Positions 45,407 to 54,673 of a stretch of 64,000 bases of DNA are shown piece after piece. The position numbers were made by a program, and so were the translations under genes. Numbering within the stretch: position 1 is the first letter of the stretch; each line of letters starts with the position of its first letter. A model generated the notes under the pieces. It made no database searches and was not told where the DNA came from. It worked only from the letters and a program-made list of their open reading frames with translations. Location of the stretch: positions 49,194 to 113,193 of the forward strand of contig JBMNOD010000001.1 of NCBI GenBank assembly GCA_050942875.1, given 5' to 3'. This DNA comes from JAAZAI01 sp050942875 (lineage in GTDB: Bacteria; Verrucomicrobiota; Kiritimatiellia; RFP12; UBA3636).

Positions 45407-46525
45407 TCATTCCTTGGAATCCGCCGCCGCAGCACCCGCGACGCGCCCAATCTGCGAGCTCATCCGCATCTCCTCGTTCGAAAGCGCCAAAGCCTCCAGC
45501 AAATCGTCCAAGTCGCCCAGGACGATCCTGTCGAGGCTGTAGAGCGTCAGCCCGATGCGATGATCCGTCAGACGATTCTGCGGGAAATTGTAGGTGCGGA
45601 TTTTCTCGCTCCGGTCGCCGCCGCCGATCATGATCCGCCGGGCGGAGCCCATCTCCGCCTCTTCGGCCGCCATGCGCCGGTCCAGCAACCGGGAGCGCAG
45701 CGCCGCCATGCACTTGTCCCTGTTCTGGTGCTGCGAGCGCTCTTCCTGGCTCTGCACCACGATGCCCGTCGGCAGATGCGTGATGCGCACGGCGGAATCC
45801 GTCTTGTTGACGTGCTGGCCGCCCGCCCCGCCGGATCGGAAGAAGTCGATGCGCAGATCCTGCGGATCGATCACCAGTTCGTCTTCCTCGTCGGCCTGGG
45901 GGAAAACCGCCACCGTCGCCGCGGACGTGTGAATGCGCCCCTGGGTCTCGGTCTCGGGCACGCGCTGGACGCGATGGACGCCGCCTTCGTAGCGCAGCGT
46001 CACGAAGGCGCCCTCGCCCTCGACAAGGAAGACGATCTCCTTGTATCCGCCCTTCTCGCCCGGCGACGCGTCCATCGGCGTGATCTTCCAGCCTCGCGCC
46101 TCGGCATGCCGGCTGTACATCCGGTAGAGGTCGCCGGCGAAGATCGCGGCCTCGTCCCCGCCCGTCCCCGCCCGGATTTCAACCATCGCGTTGCGGCGGG
46201 CGTCGGGATCGGGCGGCATCAACGCCAAGCGCAAATCGCGCTCGGCCTTCGGCAGCGCAGCCTCCGCCTCGTCCATCTCGGCACGCGCCAGCTCCCGGAA
46301 GTCGTCGTCCGCATCCGGATCGTCCGCGATGCGCTTGGCGTCCTCGATCGACGCGACAAGCTTCAAGTACGCCGAGACGAGCCCGGAGAGCTTGCGCAGC
46401 GACGCGTGCTCGCGAACCAGCTCGCGGTAGCGACGCTGGCCCGCGGCCGCTTCGGGTGCGGCAAGCGACGCTTCGACCGCCTTCAGACGGCTTTCGATGC
46501 TCGCGGCCTGTTGCTTGTCGATCAT
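45407..46525 (-). CDS. prfA: Peptide chain release factor 1
   Basis: 372 residues; terminates translation at UAA and UAG. The GGQ loop reads RSGGAGGQHVNKTDSAVRI; just ahead, GGVHRVQRVPETETQGRIHTS and ATVAVFPQ identify RF1 rather than RF2 (no in-frame stop/frameshift). The start MIDKQQAASIESRLKAVE was chosen over an upstream Met as it aligns with RF1 starts. Gene order on the minus strand is rpmI, rplT, rpmE, prfA, the last two 60 nt apart. Confidence 0.97.
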   Translation of the reverse strand: MIDKQQAASIESRLKAVEASLAAPEAAAGQRRYRELVREHASLRKLSGLVSAYLKLVASIEDAKRIADDPDADDDFRELARAEMDEAEAALPKAERDLRLALMPPDPDARRNAMVEIRAGTGGDEAAIFAGDLYRMYSRHAEARGWKITPMDASPGEKGGYKEIVFLVEGEGAFVTLRYEGGVHRVQRVPETETQGRIHTSAATVAVFPQADEEDELVIDPQDLRIDFFRSGGAGGQHVNKTDSAVRITHLPTGIVVQSQEERSQHQNRDKCMAALRSRLLDRRMAAEEAEMGSARRIMIGGGDRSEKIRTYNFPQNRLTDHRIGLTLYSLDRIVLGDLDDLLEALALSNEEMRMSSQIGRVAGAAAADSKE

Positions 46526-46585
46526 GGTTCGTCCACAAAGGAAAAGGGCGCGGCTTGCGCCGCACCCCATCTGGCCGTGCCGAAG

Positions 46586-46801
46586 CTACTTCGTCTTCGC
46601 CTGCAGATTGCCGTAGCGGCGCTTGAACGAGTCGATGCGCCCCTCCGTGTCGATGAACGTCTGCTGGCCCGTGAAGTACGGATGGCAGGCCGCGCAGGTG
46701 TTCACGTTCATGGCGGGCACCGTCGAATTCGTCTCGAAGACGTTGCCGCAGGCGCACGTCACCGTGGCCGGCCCGTAGTTGGGATGCGTTCCCTTTTTCA
46801 T
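46586..46801 (-). CDS. rpmE: 50S ribosomal protein L31
   Basis: 71 residues: MKKGTHPNYGPATVTCACGNVFETNST through NTCAACHPYFTGQQTFIDTEGRIDSFKRRYG. The cysteines CxC and CxxC make it the zinc-binding form. AAGGAGA precedes the ATG. It sits between rplT and prfA. Confidence 0.97.
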   Translation of the reverse strand: MKKGTHPNYGPATVTCACGNVFETNSTVPAMNVNTCAACHPYFTGQQTFIDTEGRIDSFKRRYGNLQAKTK

Positions 46802-46815
46802 GTTGAAATGTCTCC

Positions 46816-47172
46816 TTACTGAATGGCGGCCTTCGCCTGCTCGACAAGTCCGGCGAACCCCGCGGGATCCGAGACCGCGAGATCGGCGAGCATTTTGCGA
46901 TTGAGCTGGACGCCAGCCTTTGTCAGCCCTTCGATGAAACGGCTGTACGTAAGGCCCTGGGCGCGAACGGCCGCATTGATGCGCACGATCCACAGCGCGC
47001 GGAAATCGCGCTTGCGCAACTTGCGATGGATGGTGGCCATGGCCATGGCGCGATCAACCGCCTCCGTGGCCTGGCGGAATTGCTTGCTCCGACCGCCGCG
47101 AAATCCGCGGGCGAGCTTAAGACGGCGACGACGACGTTTACGTGATGCCGGCGCATTGGTGACTCTAGACAT
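46816..47172 (-). CDS. rplT: 50S ribosomal protein L20
   Basis: 118 residues, basic N terminus (RKRRRRRLKLARGFRGGRSKQFRQATEAV) and LWIVRINAAVRAQGLTYSRFIEGLTKAGVQLNRKMLADLA, standard L20. It follows rpmI by 53 nt; infC, the usual first gene of this group, is not present upstream. Confidence 0.97.
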   Translation of the reverse strand: MSRVTNAPASRKRRRRRLKLARGFRGGRSKQFRQATEAVDRAMAMATIHRKLRKRDFRALWIVRINAAVRAQGLTYSRFIEGLTKAGVQLNRKMLADLAVSDPAGFAGLVEQAKAAIQ

Positions 47173-47225
47173 GGTGTTCTCCTCGTGTCCTCAAATGGAT
47201 GTTGAAAGGTTTGCGTTCGGGCCGA

Positions 47226-47420
47226 TCAAGAGGCAAGCAGCTTCTTGACGCGCTTCTGCTCCGGCGCGGAAAGCGTGGACATGCCGCGCAGATCGCGCTT
47301 GCGTTTCCGAGTCTTGCAGCTTGCGAGGTGGCGTTTGCCCGCCCGCGAGGCGATCACCTTGCCAGTCGCCGTGATCTTGCAGCGCTTTGACGCGCCTTTG
47401 TGGGTCTTTTTCTTTGACAT
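47226..47420 (-). CDS. rpmI: 50S ribosomal protein L35
   Basis: 64 residues: MSKKKTHKGASKRCKITATGKVIASRAGKRHLASCKTRKRKRDLRG, typical L35. CGGAG lies before the ATG. First gene of rpmI-rplT-rpmE-prfA; upstream is a tRNA rather than infC. Confidence 0.96.
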   Translation of the reverse strand: MSKKKTHKGASKRCKITATGKVIASRAGKRHLASCKTRKRKRDLRGMSTLSAPEQKRVKKLLAS

Positions 47421-47627
47421 GATTCACTCCGTTTGTGCGCTCGCACAGCGTATGCACGACGCAGGCTTGATCCCGACGCCCGAGACGCACAGGCGGTCCG
47501 GTTCAGCGGGACGCCGCTCTTTTCACCCCCGTTCGCTACCCGGACGCACGGAGGATCGGCGTCCACCAGGGCTTGACGCCACCGGCCGGCTGCAGGGAAG
47601 GGCCACGTCTTCGCTGTCGGAGAAAAC

Positions 47628-47703
47628 TGGTGGAGCGGATGAGATTCGAACTCACGGCCCCTACGTTGCGAACGTAATGCTCTACCAACTGAGCTACCGC
47701 CCC
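47628..47703 (-). tRNA. tRNA-Ala(CGC)
   Basis: Cloverleaf read on the minus strand: acceptor GGGGCGG/CCGCTCC, D-arm GCTCAGTTGGTAGAGC, anticodon arm TTACG-TTCGCAA-CGTAG with anticodon CGC (codon GCG), T-arm with GTTCGAATC. CCA is encoded. The G3-U70 pair, the alanine identity element, is present. Confidence 0.95.
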
Positions 47704-47947
47704 AGCATCTCTGACGAGGGAAAAACAGACCGCCAATGTACCACACCCCGCCTCTGAGATGCAAGCGGAAAAAAACAGCCCGCAAAAAGCCAAACAATCG
47801 CAGTCGCCAGGGATCTTCGTCGCAAACCTTGTCGCGATCCTTGTCGAGTCGCTGGTTTCTTCCAAGGCTGCTTTGTCGCAAACTTCGTCGACTCCAAGGC
47901 CCTGCGTCCTGAGTCGAAGTCCATGCTTCATGCTTCATACTTCCTTC

Positions 47948-47976
47948 TTGACTTCCACGGGTGTTGTGCCTTATTT
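47948..47976 (+). promoter_or_regulatory. Promoter of the first glycan-locus LacI operon
   Basis: TTGACT (47948-47953), a 17-nt spacer and TTATTT (47971-47976). Transcription would start near 47983, about 50 nt before GTG 48032. This excludes the in-frame ATG at 47759 as the start. Possible operator sequence lies just after the -10 (GACACGTAACG). Confidence 0.55.
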
Positions 47977-48031
47977 TAGACACGTAACGAAATTTAGCGT
48001 CGTCAATAACTATTGGAGGAAGAACAACGTC

Positions 48032-49057
48032 GTGACATTAGGAAAGGTAGCCGAACGGGCCGGCGTCGCGGTGGATACCGCGCGCAAAGTCTTGCGCAAG
48101 GATCCCTCCGTGCGCCCGTACATCAGGGAACGCGTTCTCAAGGCCGTCAAGGAGCTGGACTATCAGCCGAACCTCGTCGCGCGCGCGCTGCGCGGCGACG
48201 GCCTCAAGATCGTCCCGATCGCCGTGCGCACGCTGGGCGAATTCTATTTTGGCGCGCTCGCCTCGCAAATCTCCCACCACCTCGTCGACATCGGCATGGA
48301 GCCGGCGCTTTGCTTCAACGCGGAGCATCTGATGAAAATGTGCCGGTCGTTCTCGACGAACGGCAGCATCCTCGTCCTGCGCGAAGACTACGAGACCGTC
48401 CACGAACTGAGCCGTCGCCAGAAGGTCGTCACGATCGACTCCCTCCTGCCCGCCATCCCCTCCGTGGGCAACGTGAGCATCGACTTCGACGCCATCTACC
48501 GCCACCTGGCCGAAACCCTGCTGAAACGCGGCCGACGCCGCATCGCCGTCGATTCGGGCCACTACCAGCGCTGCCTTGAGAAAGGATGGCCGATCCAGAA
48601 AGTCCCCGCCGTCTTCGACGTCCTGGCCGAAGCCGGGCTCGACACCGTCGGGCCGGCGTCGCGGCACGTCTTCGGCTCCTCGCAGGAGCTCGTCGCCTGG
48701 ATCGACGCCCATCCGAAGTCGATCGACGCCATCATCTGCGAAAACGACCTGGAAGCCGCGCGCGTCATCGGCGAGCTCGCCGCGCGGGGGCTGAAGACGC
48801 CCGACGACGTGCTCGTCGTCGGCTGCGACGCCAACTGCAAGCTCGCGGGCATGTGGTCCGTCAAGCTCGACACGCATCAAATCGCCGGCCACGCCGTCTC
48901 GATCCTCAAACGCCTGCTCGATGGCGAACGAGTGCGCGAAAACCCCGAGTACATGCCCGAACTTCTCGACGAATTCGACCAGCCGATCCCCTTGCCCGGG
49001 ATCGCGCCAACACCCGCCACAAAAAGGAAAAAACAGAACTCAGGAGCAAAACCATGA
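48032..49057 (+). CDS. LacI-family transcriptional regulator, first of the glycan locus
   Basis: 341 residues from GTG 48032, supported by GGAGGA at 48015-48020 and by the promoter upstream. Helix-turn-helix: TLGKVAERAGVAVDTARKVLRKD, hinge LDYQPNLVARALRG. The sensor domain has the PBP-1 fold with SIDAIICENDLEAARVIGELAARGL and DDVLVVGCDANCKLAG. The stop overlaps the start of the next gene (ATGA), so the regulator and an exported beta-propeller protein are made together. Effector presumably a sugar released by the locus enzymes (inference). Confidence 0.92.
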   Translation: MTLGKVAERAGVAVDTARKVLRKDPSVRPYIRERVLKAVKELDYQPNLVARALRGDGLKIVPIAVRTLGEFYFGALASQISHHLVDIGMEPALCFNAEHLMKMCRSFSTNGSILVLREDYETVHELSRRQKVVTIDSLLPAIPSVGNVSIDFDAIYRHLAETLLKRGRRRIAVDSGHYQRCLEKGWPIQKVPAVFDVLAEAGLDTVGPASRHVFGSSQELVAWIDAHPKSIDAIICENDLEAARVIGELAARGLKTPDDVLVVGCDANCKLAGMWSVKLDTHQIAGHAVSILKRLLDGERVRENPEYMPELLDEFDQPIPLPGIAPTPATKRKKQNSGAKP

Positions 49058-51729
49058 AAGACAAACTCAAACATATCGCCACCGCCTCCTGCGCAATCGC
49101 CGCGATCTGCCTCGCCACGGCCGCTTGCGCCCTTCAAAAAGCCAACACAAAATGGACGTGGGCCGGTTGGGGCGGCGGCGGCTATTTCTGGTCCGCCGTG
49201 ATCGATCCCTCCAACGCCGACATCATGTACCTCGGCGGCGACGTGGTCGGGATGTACAAATCCACCGACCGCGGCAAGAACTGGTCCTTCATCAACAACG
49301 GCGTCAACAACTACGGCGTCTATGGCCTCGCCATCGCCCCGAACAGCCCGCGAACGCTCTACGCCATGTCCGTCGACGGCATCGTCAGGACCACGGACGG
49401 CGGCGCGTCCTGGACGCCCCTGCCCGACACCCTCAAGGGCAAGCTCAACCTCTCCGCCAAGCGCTACAGCAGCGTCCGCCCCATCGCCGTCCATCCCGCC
49501 AACGCCAATGTCGTCTATGCCGGCAGCGGCGCCGGCGCCGCGTACGTGTCGATCAACGGCGGTCAATCCTGGACGGAGCTCGACTACCGCGCCGCGCTTG
49601 CCGACGCGCCGGCCGACGCCGTCGCCCCCGCCTCGGGCGCGGGCTTCCTCTGGGCCCGGCTCGACATCCCCGCCAACGACTGGAAGCACCATGGACGCCT
49701 CGAGCGCTACTACGCCACGCCCCAGGACTGGTCCGCCTGCAAGACGTTCTCCGCCGCCATCTACACGCCGGCCGCGGCGCCGGCGCTGAAGGTCGCCCTC
49801 GTCGTCCAATCCGGCTCCAGTTGGACGTGGCAGAACGGGGACTTCGCCACGACGCAGCCCGGGCGGTGGGTCCCCGTCACGTTCAACCTGGGCGGGCTTG
49901 AAAACCCGAGCGACATCAAGATGGCGCACATCATGATCCGCTCCGAAGGCCAGGCGTTCAAGGGCGAGATCGGCATCGACGCCGTTCGCCTGCTCCCCGC
50001 CGACGCCTCGGCCCCCTCCCTCCCCATCGGCGAGTGGGACGCCCCCGGCAGCAACGAAGGCTGGCGCGTGAGCAAGGCCAAGGACGCCCCGTTCCTCACC
50101 GCCATGCGCGCCTCCCTCGCGCCCTCGCCTGAGGCCACGGGCCCGATCGCCTCGATCATCCTCGACCCGGCCACGCCCGCCAATGTCTACATCTGCCACC
50201 GCACGCTGGGCGTCTTCAAGAGCGCCGACGCCGGCAAGACATGGCGGCAGCTCGACACCCCGAAAAACGCCTCGCACCTGGCGACCCTCCCCCAACGCCC
50301 CGGCGCGCTCCTCGGCGCCTTTGAAAAAGACGGCGTCTGGAAGTCCGCCGACGGCGGCACGACATGGACGAAATGCGCCGGACTGCCCGAGGACGTCGCC
50401 CAGCGCGAACTGGCCGTCGATCCGCGCGACGCGAACGTGATCCACCTCATCGGCAACCGCTCCTGGACCGGATTCCACTTCCGGTCGAGCGACGGCGGCG
50501 CCACGTGGACGAGCTCGCGCGCATTCACGCGCGACCTCGTCGGCAATCCGACCGATCCCGACGACGCGAAGACCGGCAAGAAGGATCTCAGCGCCACGAC
50601 GAACCTCGCCATGAGCCCGACCGACCCGGACACGATTTTCATCTCCGCCAACTGGAACAACATCATCACCACCGACGGCGGCCTCACCTGGCGCGAAAGC
50701 TCCCGCGGCGCCGACATCACCTGCTTCCACGACCTGCGCTTCGCCAACGGACGCGTCTTCGCCAGCGCGATGGACGAAGGCCTGCTCACCAGCGCCGACA
50801 ACGGCGCCACCTGGACGCAGCTCTGGCCGCGCAAGTACACGCTCGGCGAAAGCGGCCACCACTGGCGGAACTTCGCATTCCAGAAGGCCGACGGCGAATT
50901 CCACATCGTCTCCACCGTCTCCCCCTGGCGCGGCGCGCAGGAATTCCCGAACCACCTCGTCGTCAGCGGCGACTCCGGCAAGACGTTCACGCACGCCACC
51001 GGCCTGCCCACCGTCCTGCCCAGGAAAAACGTCATGTGGGGCGAAGGCTACGCCCGCGCCCTGGCCGCCGATCCGGCCGATCCGCTCACGATGTACCTCG
51101 GCATCGACGGCGATCCCGAGCCCGAACGCGGCTTCGCAGGCGGCGGCGTCTTCAAGTCCACCGATGGCGGCCGCTCCTGGACGCAGCTCGCCAACCAGCC
51201 CGGCACCCGCCGCATGTTCTACGGCCTCGCCGTCGATCCGGCGAACTCGAAGCGCATCTTCTGGGGCGGCTTCGGCACAAACGGCGGCGTCTGGCGCAGC
51301 GAGGACGGCGGCGAAAGCTGGCAGCGCATGAACGGACCCGACGCCTACCTCTTCAACGTCGAAGCCGCCAACAACGGCATCGTCTACGCCGGCGGCAACG
51401 AGCTGTGGAAGAGCGCGGACCATGGCACGACCTGGAAGAAGATCTCCAACATCCCCAACCGAAAGGGATCCGTCGTCGGCATCGCCTGGGATCCGCAAGA
51501 CGCCAGGCGCATCTGGTTCTCTTCCGTGACATGGGACGGTTCCGACCAGGGCGGCATCTATCGCTCCGACGACGGCGGCGGCACCTGGATCGACATCACC
51601 GGCGACATCCCCTACCGGAAACCACTCGTCTTGCGCTACAATGCAACAACCAGGGAACTCTGGGCGGCCGGCGTCGGCGCGTTCCGAACCCGCCAGCCCT
51701 CTGGCGCTCTGGTTGCCGTCATGAACTAA
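49054..51729 (+). CDS. Exported Asp-box beta-propeller protein (sialidase/GH74-like)
   Basis: 891 residues with signal peptide (ends AACALQ). The sequence has about thirteen Asp-box hairpins of the SxDxGxTW type (for example STDRGKNW, TTDGGASW, SADGGTTW, SEDGGESW, SDDGGGTW), building two beta-propellers as in GH74 xyloglucanases and VPS10-like domains. Between about residues 195 and 330 a jelly-roll insert (GFLWARLDIPANDW to GEIGIDAVRLLP) looks like a carbohydrate-binding module. A catalytic Asp pair for GH74 was not assigned, so binding or hydrolysis is open. It ends PSGALVAVMN, loosely like the shared tail motif. Coupled by ATGA to the LacI gene. Confidence 0.75.
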   Translation: MKDKLKHIATASCAIAAICLATAACALQKANTKWTWAGWGGGGYFWSAVIDPSNADIMYLGGDVVGMYKSTDRGKNWSFINNGVNNYGVYGLAIAPNSPRTLYAMSVDGIVRTTDGGASWTPLPDTLKGKLNLSAKRYSSVRPIAVHPANANVVYAGSGAGAAYVSINGGQSWTELDYRAALADAPADAVAPASGAGFLWARLDIPANDWKHHGRLERYYATPQDWSACKTFSAAIYTPAAAPALKVALVVQSGSSWTWQNGDFATTQPGRWVPVTFNLGGLENPSDIKMAHIMIRSEGQAFKGEIGIDAVRLLPADASAPSLPIGEWDAPGSNEGWRVSKAKDAPFLTAMRASLAPSPEATGPIASIILDPATPANVYICHRTLGVFKSADAGKTWRQLDTPKNASHLATLPQRPGALLGAFEKDGVWKSADGGTTWTKCAGLPEDVAQRELAVDPRDANVIHLIGNRSWTGFHFRSSDGGATWTSSRAFTRDLVGNPTDPDDAKTGKKDLSATTNLAMSPTDPDTIFISANWNNIITTDGGLTWRESSRGADITCFHDLRFANGRVFASAMDEGLLTSADNGATWTQLWPRKYTLGESGHHWRNFAFQKADGEFHIVSTVSPWRGAQEFPNHLVVSGDSGKTFTHATGLPTVLPRKNVMWGEGYARALAADPADPLTMYLGIDGDPEPERGFAGGGVFKSTDGGRSWTQLANQPGTRRMFYGLAVDPANSKRIFWGGFGTNGGVWRSEDGGESWQRMNGPDAYLFNVEAANNGIVYAGGNELWKSADHGTTWKKISNIPNRKGSVVGIAWDPQDARRIWFSSVTWDGSDQGGIYRSDDGGGTWIDITGDIPYRKPLVLRYNATTRELWAAGVGAFRTRQPSGALVAVMN

Positions 51730-51748
51730 GAACATAGGAACTGAAGAC

Positions 51749-53500
51749 ATGAAAGGAACCACAGCAAGCTTCGCATCCATCCTCGCACTGGCCCTCGCCA
51801 GCGCGGCCCTTGCACCCGCCCACGCACAGACGGTCGTGGCCGACTGGAACAAGGCGGGCGACGCCCAAGGCTGGGCGCTCCCCGCCGAAAACTACCTGAA
51901 GGAATTCCCCCTGATCAAGAAGGTCGCGCAAAGCGCCGACAACGCCCAGGCCGGCGGCGGTTCGCTCAAGCTCTCGATCGACTCCACCGGCGAAGGCCGC
52001 CAGCGCGGCCGCGTGGACAAGTACTACGGCGGCAAGGCCGACTGGAAGCGCTTCACGACCTTCTCCATCCAATGCCACGTCCCCGAAGGCGCACCCGCCG
52101 TGATGGGCCAGATCGCCGTGATGAGCGGCGCGTGGAAGTGGGCCGACAACACGTCGGTCCCCTGCAAGGCCGGCGGGTGGACGAAGGTCTCCATCCCGAT
52201 CGCCGACATCACGAACCCCGAGGAAATCCAGCTCGTCATGTTCATCCCCTCGATCTCGGGCGCCAAATTCACCGGCGACCTCTACATCGACCAGGCGATG
52301 CTGGAAGGCGAAATCGCCATCGGCCCCGGCAAGCCCGGCGCCGCGCCCGAATCCGACCCCGCATCGTGGCTCGAAACATTCGACTCGGTCGAAGGCTGGC
52401 AACGCGAGGGCGCCCGCATCGAACCCGCGCCCGAGGCCGCCGTCGGCGAAGGCGCCGCCAAGTTCTTCCTCCCCGGCTTCATCACGAAGAAAATCAAATC
52501 GCCAAAGCCGCTCGAACCCGACGCGCTCGACGAAGGCTGGGCCGGCATCTCCTTCTGGGTGAAGGGCGACGGCTCCGACGAGCTCGGCACGCTCGTGCTC
52601 TGCGGCCAGCATCCGCAGTGGTTCCCGTTCAAGTACGCCTGCTCCTTCCCGCTCAAGGACACGTCGTGGAAGAAGTTCACCTTCCGCTGGGACGAGCTCG
52701 TCCCCGAAGACGCCACGTACGCCGTCGGCACGCCCGGCGGCGCGCCGCCAAGCAACATCCAATACATCAAGGTCGGCAACAAATGGCGGTTGACGCACAA
52801 CAACCGGAACCTGCCGAAATTCAGCTTCGACCTCGACCACCTGCAGCTCGAAAAGGACGTGCCCGCCGCCGCCCCGACGCCGGCGCTCCAGTCCTTCGAT
52901 GGCGTCAAGGCCAAGCTCGCCGCCAGGCAGCCCGTCGCCATCCTCTGCCTGGGCGACTCGATCACCGCCGGCACCTCGCTTCGAAACCCCGACCAGGAGC
53001 GCTACGCGCAGGTGCTCGAAAAACTGCTGCGCGAACGCTGCGGCTACGACGGCGTCAGCGTTGTCAGCCGAGCCGTCGGCGGCGCGCAATGCAACGACCT
53101 GCGCCTCTGGGCTGAACGCGACTTCACCGGCATCGAGCCCGACCTCGCCATCGTCATGGTCGGCTACAACGACAAGACGTGGGGCTATCCCGCCGACTAC
53201 TACGGCGCCGTCCTGGCCGACTACCTCGACCGCATCGCCATCCACTCCGGCGGCAGGACCGCCGTGCTGCTCATGCCGCCAATCCCCGGACGCGACGCGC
53301 GCTTCCTCATGCAGGACGACTTTGCCGAGGCCGCCCGCGCAGTCGCCGCGCGCCGCAACGTCGCGCTCTGCGACATGCACAAGGTCTTCAAGGCCTTCGG
53401 ACGCGACGGCATCAACGCCTACATGGCGGACACCGCGCACCCCAACGCAAAGGGCCATGCCACCATGGCCAAGACAATCGCCGACTTGCTCGCCCCGTAG
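51749..53500 (+). CDS. Exported carbohydrate-binding SGNH/GDSL hydrolase, C-terminal tail frameshifted
   Basis: 583 residues: signal peptide (ends PAHAQT), two beta-sandwich carbohydrate-binding-like domains (about 25-185 and 205-370), then an SGNH esterase domain with Ser404 in LCLGDSITAG, Gly/Asn blocks VVSRAVGGAQCNDL and VMVGYNDKT, and the Asp561/His564 pair in DTAHPNAKGH. Likely a deacetylase of plant-type glycans. The protein stops at LLAP (53500). One extra C in the CCCC run before the stop would add VDDTVPALGTAIIIR, ending at 53544, whose last eight residues match the tail of other exported proteins here. So the true gene probably ends at 53544. Confidence 0.87.
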   Translation: MKGTTASFASILALALASAALAPAHAQTVVADWNKAGDAQGWALPAENYLKEFPLIKKVAQSADNAQAGGGSLKLSIDSTGEGRQRGRVDKYYGGKADWKRFTTFSIQCHVPEGAPAVMGQIAVMSGAWKWADNTSVPCKAGGWTKVSIPIADITNPEEIQLVMFIPSISGAKFTGDLYIDQAMLEGEIAIGPGKPGAAPESDPASWLETFDSVEGWQREGARIEPAPEAAVGEGAAKFFLPGFITKKIKSPKPLEPDALDEGWAGISFWVKGDGSDELGTLVLCGQHPQWFPFKYACSFPLKDTSWKKFTFRWDELVPEDATYAVGTPGGAPPSNIQYIKVGNKWRLTHNNRNLPKFSFDLDHLQLEKDVPAAAPTPALQSFDGVKAKLAARQPVAILCLGDSITAGTSLRNPDQERYAQVLEKLLRERCGYDGVSVVSRAVGGAQCNDLRLWAERDFTGIEPDLAIVMVGYNDKTWGYPADYYGAVLADYLDRIAIHSGGRTAVLLMPPIPGRDARFLMQDDFAEAARAVAARRNVALCDMHKVFKAFGRDGINAYMADTAHPNAKGHATMAKTIADLLAP

Positions 53501-53618
53501 ACGACACCGTCCCCGCATTGGGCACGGCGATCATCATTCGCTAGACCGGATCAACCATCCCCCAACACACACTCCCCCGCGCCCCATCCCGGACGCAGGG
53601 GATGTCCACACCGCCCAA

Positions 53619-54542
53619 ATGAAACGCCTCCCCGCCCTGCACTGCCTTTTCGCCCTCGCCACCCTCGCGTGGATGGCCAACGGATGCACCAGCAAAGCCC
53701 CCGACGCCTCTCCCAAGGTCAAGTTCATCACGATCAAGTCGGAAAACGTCCGCGCCATCGTCGCGCCCGAGCTGGGCGGACGCGTCATGTCGCTCCAATT
53801 CAACAACGGCGCCAACGTGCTGTGGACGAACGCCCAATCAAAAACGCCGATCGGAGGCTGGCAAAACTCCGGCGGCGAGAAGACGTGGATCGGCCCCCAG
53901 GAAAACTGGGCGGCCGTCGGCGGAAGAGGCTGGCCTCCACCCGATTTCGCCGATCGCGACGCCTTTCTCGTGACCAATCAAACGCCGACGTCCATTTCCC
54001 TGCTCTCCACGCCCGACACGAACTGGAACGTGCGGATTTCTCGCACGATCGAAGCCCTGCCCGACCGCCTGCGCGTCACGTCGGAGCTGCTGCCGACCGG
54101 CCCTCTGCCCGCCACACGCATCACGAACTGGTCGGTGGCCCAGCTTCCGCCCCCGCAACGCCTCGCCGTGCGGCTGACGGGACGCAAGCGCTTCACCAAC
54201 AGCATGGACGACCACACGCCGCTCCCGGAACCCGTCCGCCTCGCCGACGACAAGCTCGCCTTCGACTTCAGCCACGTCACCAACAACGGCAAATGCAGCT
54301 TCGACGCCGACCTCTTCCTCATCGACGTCCCCGGCGGCCGGCTCGCCATCCAGCAACTCGGCGAGCAGCCCGAAGACGACCTGTTGGAAGTCCCGGAGCG
54401 CGCCCAGCTCTACTACGGCGCCAAAGCCTCCTTGCCCCCGGACTGCGAGCCCTACATCGAAGTCGAATTCACCCGCCCCCACCCCGCCTCCCGGCAACAG
54501 ATCGATTATCGTTTCATCCCAGACGCCCAAAACTCGCATTGA
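53619..54542 (+). CDS. Lipoprotein of the DUF4380 / aldose-epimerase-like superfamily
   Basis: 307 residues with lipoprotein signal (MANGC lipobox). The body begins FITIKSENVRAIVAPELGGRVMSLQFN, the galactose-mutarotase-like supersandwich opening, and contains NTNWNVRISRTIEALPDRLRV and TNWSVAQLPPPQRLAV, as in DUF4380 proteins. It probably acts on or binds released sugar at the outer or inner membrane. Third structural gene after the LacI-propeller-SGNH set. Confidence 0.75.
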   Translation: MKRLPALHCLFALATLAWMANGCTSKAPDASPKVKFITIKSENVRAIVAPELGGRVMSLQFNNGANVLWTNAQSKTPIGGWQNSGGEKTWIGPQENWAAVGGRGWPPPDFADRDAFLVTNQTPTSISLLSTPDTNWNVRISRTIEALPDRLRVTSELLPTGPLPATRITNWSVAQLPPPQRLAVRLTGRKRFTNSMDDHTPLPEPVRLADDKLAFDFSHVTNNGKCSFDADLFLIDVPGGRLAIQQLGEQPEDDLLEVPERAQLYYGAKASLPPDCEPYIEVEFTRPHPASRQQIDYRFIPDAQNSH

Positions 54543-54606
54543 GCTGTTCGGGGCTTTTCCCGCTTCCCACCTCCCACTTCTCGCACTCGCCCCATTCGAG
54601 GCTGGC

Positions 54607-54635
54607 TTGACAGAACGTCCGCACAATGCTATGTT
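54607..54635 (+). promoter_or_regulatory. Strong sigma70 promoter of the second LacI operon
   Basis: TTGACA (54607-54612), a 17-nt spacer and TATGTT (54630-54635). The start point would be near 54642, inside the adjacent palindrome. An in-frame ATG at 54626 lies upstream of the -10 and so cannot be used; the ATG at 54674 is. Confidence 0.75.
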
Positions 54636-54644
54636 ACACGTGTA
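54635..54644. promoter_or_regulatory. Palindromic operator overlapping -10 and start point
   Basis: TACACGTGTA is perfectly self-complementary and sits over the last -10 base and the predicted start point. A LacI-family protein bound here would block its own transcription, so autoregulation is likely (inference). Confidence 0.55.
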
Positions 54645-54673
54645 TCAAACAAGAACAAGGGGCTCTGAACCAG

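Noticed and set aside
47759..48031. N-terminal extension of the first glycan-locus LacI protein
   Set aside because: A promoter lies inside it (47948-47976) and GGAGGA marks the GTG at 48032; the extension has no family match.
48877..51852. 991-codon minus-strand frame opposite the beta-propeller gene
   Set aside because: Antisense shadow in high-GC DNA; the plus-strand Asp boxes and signal peptide are the real coding evidence.
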